A program made the translations under genes and the position numbers. The notes beneath the pieces were generated by a model. It was not told the DNA's origin, searched no databases, and was given only the letters and a program-made list of their open reading frames with translations. From positions 62,001-126,000 of the forward strand of contig JAGBGX010000009.1 in assembly GCA_017935745.1 (NCBI GenBank): DNA of 64,000 nucleotides, written 5' to 3'. Origin of the DNA: Treponema sp. (lineage in GTDB: Bacteria; Spirochaetota; Spirochaetia; Treponematales; Treponemataceae). This document shows positions 58,304 to 64,000 of this stretch, one piece after another; position 1 is the stretch's first letter, and each line of letters opens with the position of its first letter.

Positions 58304-59557
58304 TAATTCCGTTGCGGGAAAGGCGAGCCACACGCCGGTCATTTTGAACAATGATGACAGGAGAAACGCCATCGGCACAATGACAATGATTCCGCGCAGA
58401 AGCGAAATGATTTGTGCGGGAAGCGGCTTGCCCGTTGACGTGAAATAAGTCGCCAGCACAATGGTGAATCCGGCGAACGGGCAGGCGGCAAAATAAATTC
58501 TGTAGCCGCCTACGGCGATTTCCTGCAAAACGGCGTTGTCCGCTCCGTTGAAAACTGAGACGATGGAAGGCGCGCACAGTGCCAGAACCGCATAGAGAAT
58601 GACCGAAATGATTGCCATTGCAGCCAGCGCGTACCTGAACACCGACTGCACATCGGACGGATTGTTCTCGCCGTATTTTCTGCTTAACACCGGCTGAACG
58701 CCTTGCGACAGTCCGTTGTAGATTGCAATGACGACAAGCGAAACGGCGGCAACCACACCGTAAGCGGCAACGCCCACAGTGCCCGCAAGGCGCAAAATGA
58801 TACAGTTGAACACGAGCATGACAACGCCCGACGACGCTTCCGTAACGAACGACGGAACGCCGCTTGACAGCACCTGCACGATGCTCCTTCCGCTCGGCGC
58901 GCATTTTGCAAACGCAAACGAGTTTTTCTTCATGATGAGGTACGGCGCAATAACGAAAATGCTGATAATCGGCGCAAGCCCTGTCGCCAGAATCGCACCG
59001 AATATTCCCATTTTCAGCGGAAAAATAAACACCCAGTCGAGCAGCACATTTGAAAGGCTGCCCGTAATCATCGCCGCCATCGACAGCGAAGGCCTGCCGT
59101 CGTTGCGCACAAAGCATTGCAAAAAATAGTTGAGCAAAAATGCGGGTGCAAAAAACAGCATTGTTTGCAAATAGGTGTTTGTCATATCGAAAATCGTTTC
59201 GTCCGCGCCGAGCAAGCGAACAATAGGTTTTGACAAAAACACGCCTACCAAAACGAATGTAACTGAAAAAAGTACAACGAGGTAAATCGCGTTTGTAAAA
59301 ATCTTGTCCGCATGTTCGTGCTCGCTTCGGCTCTTTGCGATTGCGTACCGTGTGCCTCCGCCCATTCCGAGCAGAAGTCCCGTGCCGTTGATAATACACA
59401 GCGCGGGAAACGCAAGATTGAGCGCGGCAAGCCCGTCCGCTCCCAAATCCGCGGAAACAAAAAAAGTGTCGGCAAGCGTGTAGCACGAGTACGCTATCAT
59501 CGCCAGAATATTCAGCGAAACATATTTGCTGAATTCTGCGAAAAGCTCTTTTTTCAT
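58244..59557 (-). CDS. MATE-family multidrug efflux transporter
   Basis: A 437-residue MATE protein: ADTFFVSADLGADGLAALNLAFPAL, GGGTRYAIAKSRSEHEHAD, SGVPSFVTEASSGVVMLVFNCIIL and NGLSQGVQPVLSRKYGE. GC-rich, unlike the convergent MATE gene. Not a recent duplicate of it (sequence differs throughout). The two genes end inside each other over 60 bp. Confidence 0.9.
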   Translation of the reverse strand: MKKELFAEFSKYVSLNILAMIAYSCYTLADTFFVSADLGADGLAALNLAFPALCIINGTGLLLGMGGGTRYAIAKSRSEHEHADKIFTNAIYLVVLFSVTFVLVGVFLSKPIVRLLGADETIFDMTNTYLQTMLFFAPAFLLNYFLQCFVRNDGRPSLSMAAMITGSLSNVLLDWVFIFPLKMGIFGAILATGLAPIISIFVIAPYLIMKKNSFAFAKCAPSGRSIVQVLSSGVPSFVTEASSGVVMLVFNCIILRLAGTVGVAAYGVVAAVSLVVIAIYNGLSQGVQPVLSRKYGENNPSDVQSVFRYALAAMAIISVILYAVLALCAPSIVSVFNGADNAVLQEIAVGGYRIYFAACPFAGFTIVLATYFTSTGKPLPAQIISLLRGIIVIVPMAFLLSSLFKMTGVWLAFPATELLTAIIGLILFLKVNAQYHY

Positions 59558-59634
59558 AACAGTCTCCCATAAAAAGTAGATAAAAAACGCGACATTTCAG
59601 CGGCTTTTATCTTACCCTCTTTGCAAAAAAAAAT

Positions 59635-59659
59635 CCGCACACAAGTTCCTTGTGTGCGG
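59635..59659 (-). terminator. terminator downstream of the HsdM remnant
   Basis: CCGCACACAAG-TTC-CTTGTGTGCGG, 11-bp perfect stem; on the minus strand it is followed by a run of T. Confidence 0.85.
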
Positions 59660-59728
59660 AAAAGGTTCCCAACCGTAATCTAGATTCTTTTATTACAAAT
59701 GATTTCCTGAAAAAAGTCAAGCGGCGGT

Positions 59729-60019
59729 TCAGTTCTTCTGCTGTTCTTCCTTAACAAACGGATTTTTAATATCAAGATTCCAGCCGCTTTCTGCAATGTA
59801 CTCAACAGAAACTTTCCATGCCTGCCCTGCCTTGTCGGCAGACAGGTCGTTTTCAGTACGATTGCTCCACCATTCTTTTAGAGAAGCAAATTCACTTTTC
59901 TGAATCGGCTTTGTTTTTGAATAAGATTTCTGACCTTCAGGCAACTTGTGTTCCCAATACGCGAGAAATGCAAAGCATTTTTCGTCACGAGTTTTGCAAA
60001 GCAAACTTGCAAACGCCAT
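59729..60019 (-). pseudogene. C-terminal fragment of a type I methylase (HsdM)
   Basis: About 96 codons: TRDEKCFAFLAYWEHKLPEG, KEWWSNRTENDLSADKAGQA and WKVSVEYIAESGWNLDIKNP, the C-terminal pattern of HsdM-type N6-adenine methylases. The catalytic NPPF region is absent. It marks the stub of a type I restriction locus, with RhuM, an AlbA-type ATPase and SIR2 genes upstream on the same strand. Confidence 0.65.
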
Positions 60020-60049
60020 GGTCTTTCCGCATGATATTCTGAAAAGATT

Positions 60050-61138
60050 TTATGATTCCTGATATGTTTGGCATTTTTGTTTGTCTCCTATTTCTTCTAA
60101 TTTCTTCACATTTTCCAAGAATAAATCAAAATCACTTTGATAAATTCTATCTTGTATTATGCGGTATTTTTCCCATTCTGTTTCTGCGTGTTCTTTTGCA
60201 ACTTTCATGCTGATTTTACCAGCGTTTGTCAAAATTTCATGTTCGGTTGCCGTTAAAATTCGGTCAAGATGCTTTGCCCAGTCTTCCATTGTCATAGGAA
60301 TATTGCGGTTTGCCTGCATCTCGGCAAAATCAAGATAACCGGAAACAATAAGTTCCAGTGCATGAAACTCATCTTTGCTCAAATAGTTTTTTGCAATAGA
60401 AACATCACTTTTCCTAATTTTTGCGTTCGGGCTTCCTTCCCATGTCGTAAGCACCATGTTTTCTTTTGTACTGTCAGCACGGTCGTAAATCAATTCTGCA
60501 GCGGTGTGTCTATGAATAGCCCAATGCAGCTTGTTTTGAACCTTTGCAAAAAAATCCTTTGTCGTTTTTGCATTCTTGTCATAATCAATAGCCGTTGCAT
60601 ACAAGTCTGTAATTTTTTGATAAAACTGCCGCTCAGAAAGCCGGATTTCACGAATTTCTTCGAGCAAGCGACTGAAATATTCTTTTGTTAAAATCGAACC
60701 GCCGTTTTTAAGCCTGTCGCTGTCAAGAACCCAGCCTTTTATTGTGTAATCCTTTGCAATCTGATTCACCCATTTTCTGAACTGAACAGCACGTTCAGAG
60801 TTCACCTTAAAGCCGACAGCGATAATCATCTGAAGATTGTAATGTTTTACTTCGCGAGAAACTGTGCGTTCTCCCTCATTTTGAACTATTAAAAAATTTT
60901 TAATAGTTGCCGCTTCTGTCAGTTCAGAATCTTCATAAATCTTTTTTATATGATAGTTTATACCTGCAACATCTACTTCATACAGAGTCGCAAGCATTTT
61001 CTGAGTAATCCATATATTTTCATCTTCGTAGCGAACTTCAACACTGTTCTTGTCGTCTCCTGTAGCAGCAATAAAAGTAAGATACTCCGCGGCAGAACTA
61101 CGGATTGGGATTTCTTTTTTATCTGTCTTTTTTGGCAT
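60050..61138 (-). CDS. RhuM-family protein
   Basis: From the ATG at 61136-61138 (GGAAAG upstream), 362 residues: EVRYEDENIWITQKMLATLY, KIYEDSELTEAATIKNFLIV, EVKHYNLQMIIAVGFKVNSE and RAVQFRKWVNQIAKDYTIKG, typical of RhuM/virulence-associated proteins found inside type I restriction loci and pathogenicity islands. Function unknown; N-terminal part resembles phage antirepressor KilA/Bro domains. It begins 15 bp after the upstream ATPase gene. Confidence 0.85.
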   Translation of the reverse strand: MPKKTDKKEIPIRSSAAEYLTFIAATGDDKNSVEVRYEDENIWITQKMLATLYEVDVAGINYHIKKIYEDSELTEAATIKNFLIVQNEGERTVSREVKHYNLQMIIAVGFKVNSERAVQFRKWVNQIAKDYTIKGWVLDSDRLKNGGSILTKEYFSRLLEEIREIRLSERQFYQKITDLYATAIDYDKNAKTTKDFFAKVQNKLHWAIHRHTAAELIYDRADSTKENMVLTTWEGSPNAKIRKSDVSIAKNYLSKDEFHALELIVSGYLDFAEMQANRNIPMTMEDWAKHLDRILTATEHEILTNAGKISMKVAKEHAETEWEKYRIIQDRIYQSDFDLFLENVKKLEEIGDKQKCQTYQES

Positions 61139-61152
61139 TTTTGTTGCTTTCC

Positions 61153-62553
61153 TTAGTTTTCCTTTATCTTCCAATAGCCGTTTTTTCTGGCTCCAATTCT
61201 CTCGATTAAGCCTTTGTCCTTTAGTCGTGAAAATAATCGTTCTGTTTGTCTTTGACCAAGTCCTAATTTTTCCGCAACTGTAGTTGCCGTTATCTCAGGA
61301 GTATCTGCAATTAGTTCCAGTATTTTCTGTTCGTTTATACCGACATTTATACCGACATTTATACCGACATTTATACCGACATTTATACCGACATTTTTGG
61401 TATTTAATTTTTCATTTTCACCGACATCATCAATAATTGTTTCCGGCAACGCCTTAAAATGGACCCTCAGTGTGTTACCCAAAAGCTCGTACACCGGAAG
61501 TTCCGCTCCGAGTTCCTTGCAGGCATTACAGATTTTTTCAATGCCACGTCCCCAGCGTTCAATGTAACCTGCCCGATAGAAAACGCCTGCAATATCCGGA
61601 TTATACGGCCTGGAATTATGAGCCTGCATAAAAGTTTCTACAGTCCAATTCTCAGGCAAAATACAAGTATTACTGATAATCATAGAATCATCATTGATGC
61701 GGATTTGAATCTGGATTCCATACATATAGCAGTTGTGAACAATTGCATTAAACACAGCCTCTCGTACAGCATCACGTGCAAAAGGGTATGTTTCAAGCCG
61801 TCTGTCATGCTCAAAAGTAACCTTTGCTTTTAGATATTTCAAGTAAATTAAATCAACAATCTTGTCAGCCGTTGTAATCAAAGAACCTTCAAGAAGATCT
61901 TGATACTGTAAATCCGACCCCTTGCCAAATTTTCCAATCTGAACAAAACTGCCGTTCTGAACAACCGACGGGTCGCGATAAAACAACAGAACAGCCGAAC
62001 GCTTCAACTTTCCGTCTGGAGAAAGAAGATGAAGTTTATCCAGCAATTCCTTGTTTGAAATATTAAGTTCATCTTCGCTCATTCGCTTACGCCTGAGAGC
62101 TTCGCGGCGGAAAATCTTGAAACTTTCATCGTCCAAATCTTCAACGCCAATATTGTCAACCGTTACATCTTCCCAACGTACGCCCGTTTTTCGCATGATA
62201 AATTCCGAAAGTGCCATACCCGTCAGTAGCTGTTTTGTGCTGCCGCTTCTGTAATGAAACTCCCCATGATAACTCACAGGATACGAACTTGGCTTAACCA
62301 CAATCTCAATATATTCCAATGCCTTCTCAGTCTTTTTATTTACTTGTGCCACGAGTCCAAGAGCAGACTGAATCTTATTCGGAATATCTTCCAAAAGCTT
62401 CTTGCAGTCCTTAACACCTACAACATTTCCCCTGTCATCGACGCCGATATAAAGCCTGCCACCTTGTGCATTCGCAAAACCGCAAATCCACTTAAGATAC
62501 TCATCACGCCAAGATTCTTTATATTCCGTCATCTGAGATTCAGTTTTTTCCAT
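61153..62553 (-). CDS. AlbA/Schlafen-like ATP-binding regulator
   Basis: A 466-residue protein: AlbA_2/Schlafen domain (TEYKESWRDEYLKWICGFANAQGGRLYIGVDD), a middle helical part, a GHKL-like ATPase segment (DAVREAVFNAIVHNCYM, NPDIAGVFYRAGYIERWGRGI) and a C-terminal winged helix (TTVAEKLGLGQRQTERLFSRLKDKGLI). A linker of five VGIN tetrapeptides arises from a 12-bp tandem repeat (61337-61396). Such proteins accompany type I restriction loci and may be regulators. Confidence 0.85.
   Translation of the reverse strand: MEKTESQMTEYKESWRDEYLKWICGFANAQGGRLYIGVDDRGNVVGVKDCKKLLEDIPNKIQSALGLVAQVNKKTEKALEYIEIVVKPSSYPVSYHGEFHYRSGSTKQLLTGMALSEFIMRKTGVRWEDVTVDNIGVEDLDDESFKIFRREALRRKRMSEDELNISNKELLDKLHLLSPDGKLKRSAVLLFYRDPSVVQNGSFVQIGKFGKGSDLQYQDLLEGSLITTADKIVDLIYLKYLKAKVTFEHDRRLETYPFARDAVREAVFNAIVHNCYMYGIQIQIRINDDSMIISNTCILPENWTVETFMQAHNSRPYNPDIAGVFYRAGYIERWGRGIEKICNACKELGAELPVYELLGNTLRVHFKALPETIIDDVGENEKLNTKNVGINVGINVGINVGINVGINEQKILELIADTPEITATTVAEKLGLGQRQTERLFSRLKDKGLIERIGARKNGYWKIKEN
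61337..61396. repeat. 12-bp tandem repeat x5 in coding sequence
   Basis: ATACCGACATTT repeated five times without change, coding VGIN units on the minus strand. Copy changes keep the frame. Confidence 0.95.
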
Positions 62554-62644
62554 AAAATGTCATCTCCTGTTTTTTATAAACTAGGAGGGGAAAGTCTCGC
62601 TTGAAACTTCGCACTTTCGTGCTCGTTGCGAATACCCCTTGCCG

Positions 62645-62685
62645 CGAGTTTTCGCAGAAAACTCAGTAAGTTCGCGTAGCGAACG
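62645..62685. repeat. double-hairpin repeat (family 2)
   Basis: GAGTTTTC-GC-AGAAAACTC then AGTAAG then TTCGC-GTA-GCGAA. The gap 62554-62731 holds this and GC-rich sequence; no gene. Confidence 0.6.
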
Positions 62686-62731
62686 ACCTACTCCTTCTAG
62701 CGGGGACACCCCGCAACGCCCCGAAAATTAA

Positions 62732-63790
62732 TTAGAAAGGTTCTTCATTTACTCCGATATAATCTTCAATTACTTTGCAAGTAACAGTTTCTAACCAACT
62801 CTGTGCTGTTTTATTTTCTATTATTATTCTATCATCAAGATTTGAATTAACTTTTAATTGTTCAACAATTCTTTTTCTTTCTTGTTCAATATCTGTTGTA
62901 ACAGGAGCTATTGATATGATTTTTTGTTTTTTGTTCTTCTCTAATGACTGCGACATTATGCCATTTATATGTTCATCATTAAAGCTATATCCTATACATA
63001 TAATAACTTTTGTATTGCCCGCCAATGTTTTCTTTCTAAAAACATTTACAAGATAAAGAAAAGGATCGACATATTGTAATTTATAAGCTGTTCCAAAAAT
63101 AATTGCAGTATCATTTGGAGATACATTATCAGATTCTTCAACCTCTCCTGTTTCTAATTTCTTCCAGTCCATTGATCCATGTAATTTATATAACTTAATA
63201 TCTTCAGTTATATAACTATCTTCCTCTAAATTTTCCCAACTCCAAATATGATTTTTATCAAAACCTCTTTGTACGTTTTCCTTTCCAACAGCATTTTCTA
63301 CACATAAATCATAATTTAGAGTAAAAATAGGTAATGAATAATTATAGTCATTCTGTAATCTTAAAAAATTTGAATAATATTTATAGTTTTCTGCATGTGC
63401 ACATTTAGTCCAATCTGTACATAGTTTTTCAACAATAAGTTTTTTCAGTTCTCCTATCATATCAAATTTATAACCACATACTTCATTTAGTCTCGGAATC
63501 CAAGACCCTATAAATGGATAAAGTGGATGCAAATTACTTTTTAATAATTCTTCCATCGTATTTACTAATGTTTCAATATTTACAACATTACTGGAGAAAT
63601 TACCTGTTATTCCCGCTGCATTTATTATTCCACTCTTTATGCAATAATATAAATCTTTATATTTTTTCCATGTATCATCTGATTTAATTAATGTTTCTAC
63701 TCTATCAATCATTCCAGATGATATTGGTATATTAGCATCTAAACTTGCCCCAGCACCCAACAAAAAAATAAAACTATCAGATTCTAACAT
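62732..63790 (-). CDS. SIR2-like domain protein
   Basis: From the ATG at 63788-63790 (AGGAG upstream), 352 residues: SFIFLLGAGASLDANIPISSG (NAD-binding), LPIFTLNYDLCVENA, KLYKLHGSMDW (catalytic His) and KVIICIGYSFNDEHINGI, the SIR2/SIR2-like pattern. In defence systems (Thoeris ThsA, DSR, AVAST and others) such domains destroy NAD on infection. No second effector domain is seen. It starts 8 bp after the stop of an upstream gene that enters from the right edge. Very AT-rich, so recently acquired. Confidence 0.8.
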   Translation of the reverse strand: MLESDSFIFLLGAGASLDANIPISSGMIDRVETLIKSDDTWKKYKDLYYCIKSGIINAAGITGNFSSNVVNIETLVNTMEELLKSNLHPLYPFIGSWIPRLNEVCGYKFDMIGELKKLIVEKLCTDWTKCAHAENYKYYSNFLRLQNDYNYSLPIFTLNYDLCVENAVGKENVQRGFDKNHIWSWENLEEDSYITEDIKLYKLHGSMDWKKLETGEVEESDNVSPNDTAIIFGTAYKLQYVDPFLYLVNVFRKKTLAGNTKVIICIGYSFNDEHINGIMSQSLEKNKKQKIISIAPVTTDIEQERKRIVEQLKVNSNLDDRIIIENKTAQSWLETVTCKVIEDYIGVNEEPF

Positions 63791-63798
63791 AGTATCTC

Positions 63799-64000
63799 CT
63801 ATAAAAACCATGGAGTGAGATTTTCTATGTTAATCTCACTTAATTTGTATTTGCTAAAAGCAGAAATAAAATGACTTATTAACTCTGCATATAGAAGTGA
63901 CACAGGAATAGATTTAGCATTAAACCCCCTCCAATTTGCACCGGAAAGATTTATAGCATCTTGTAAATATTCTTCTTTTTCAGAATCACTTATTTTATTT
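63799..64000 (-). CDS. partial gene upstream of SIR2, unknown
   Basis: Open minus frame from the right edge to the TAG at 63799-63801: SDSEKEEYLQDAINLSGANW, NAKSIPVSLLYAELISHFIS and INIENLTPWFL. Hydrophilic, AT-rich. Not recognised. Its 8-bp distance to the SIR2 gene suggests a two-gene defence unit. Confidence 0.5.
   Translation of the reverse strand, partial: NKISDSEKEEYLQDAINLSGANWRGFNAKSIPVSLLYAELISHFISAFSKYKLSEINIENLTPWFL

Noticed and set aside
58269..59570. 433-codon minus frame overlapping the MATE gene
   Set aside because: Same strand, other frame; Arg/Cys/His-rich with no membrane helices, clearly a shadow of the GC-rich MATE gene.

Overview
The window looks like a stretch of chromosome from a host-associated spirochaete, most probably a Treponema. 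This is inferred from many short lipoproteins with loose lipoboxes, an lgt–FlhG/MinD-like gene pair, a BspA-like leucine-rich-repeat protein, LPP20-like lipoproteins, poly-G tracts at promoters and mixed base composition. No rRNA or complete prophage is visible. There is one tRNA, tRNA-Pro(GGG).

Layout. 0-6.5 kb: a partial lipoprotein, two XRE regulators with palindromic operators, a transglutaminase-like protein and a methyltransferase, a YbaK-type tRNA deacylase with a small hydrolase, and a divergent HxlR / radical-SAM pair. 6.4-12.7 kb: a five-lipoprotein operon with a divergent XRE regulator, a TetR gene, remnants of two flavin/quinone reductases, and two more lipoproteins, one behind a promoter whose spacer is a run of nine G. 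12.8-17 kb: a DUF4143-type ATPase, an arsR-permease-thioredoxin module bracketed by 65-bp direct repeats, and a frameshifted HEPN-like gene. 17.6-29.8 kb: a membrane-anchored UvrD-type helicase, a broken surface protein, tRNA-Pro, Rrf2, a LUD protein, a VIT/vWA/TPR protein, a methyltransferase, lgt, a MinD/FlhG ATPase and a MIF-like protein.

29.9-42 kb is a restriction island: an Mrr-like endonuclease; a Dam-like methylase with an AlwI-type endonuclease; a TetR gene; then a complete FokI-like system (two-domain methylase, and an endonuclease with the PD-D-x-K residues at D450, D467 and K469) in one operon with a fused AAA ATPase-DUF4435 (TOPRIM-like) protein resembling PARIS AriA-AriB. This operon sits inside the wreck of an older HaeIII-like system: the 3' end of its endonuclease remains at the left edge and the 5' end of its C5-methylase at the right edge. 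The composite is flanked by 45-bp direct repeats (43/45 identical) that split a TetR / alcohol dehydrogenase divergon. 42-53.8 kb: a redox set (iron-type ADH, flavodoxin, cyclophilin-like protein, DUF362 protein, aldo/keto reductase). Three genes of this set, counting the cupin at 31.1 kb, share an almost identical promoter and upstream motif. Between them lie a MNT/HEPN pair, an XRE-controlled operon of unknown function ending in an LRR protein, a cyclase-like protein and a UPF0175/DUF3368 toxin-antitoxin pair. 53.8-55.7 kb: a compact alkylation-repair operon (AlkA, Ada zinc domain, monooxygenase, Ogt). 55.7-59.6 kb: an AraC regulator and two convergent overlapping MATE pumps, one behind an apparent transcription attenuator. 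59.7-64 kb: remnants of a type I restriction locus (HsdM tail, RhuM, AlbA/Schlafen-like ATPase) and a SIR2-like gene running off the window.

Three dispersed repeat families (a GC-rich one with a 68-bp identical core, a double-hairpin family with a compensating second stem, and a GTTTCAT family) fill the longer intergenic gaps and create many false reading frames. All family assignments were made by reading motifs; no database search was possible.
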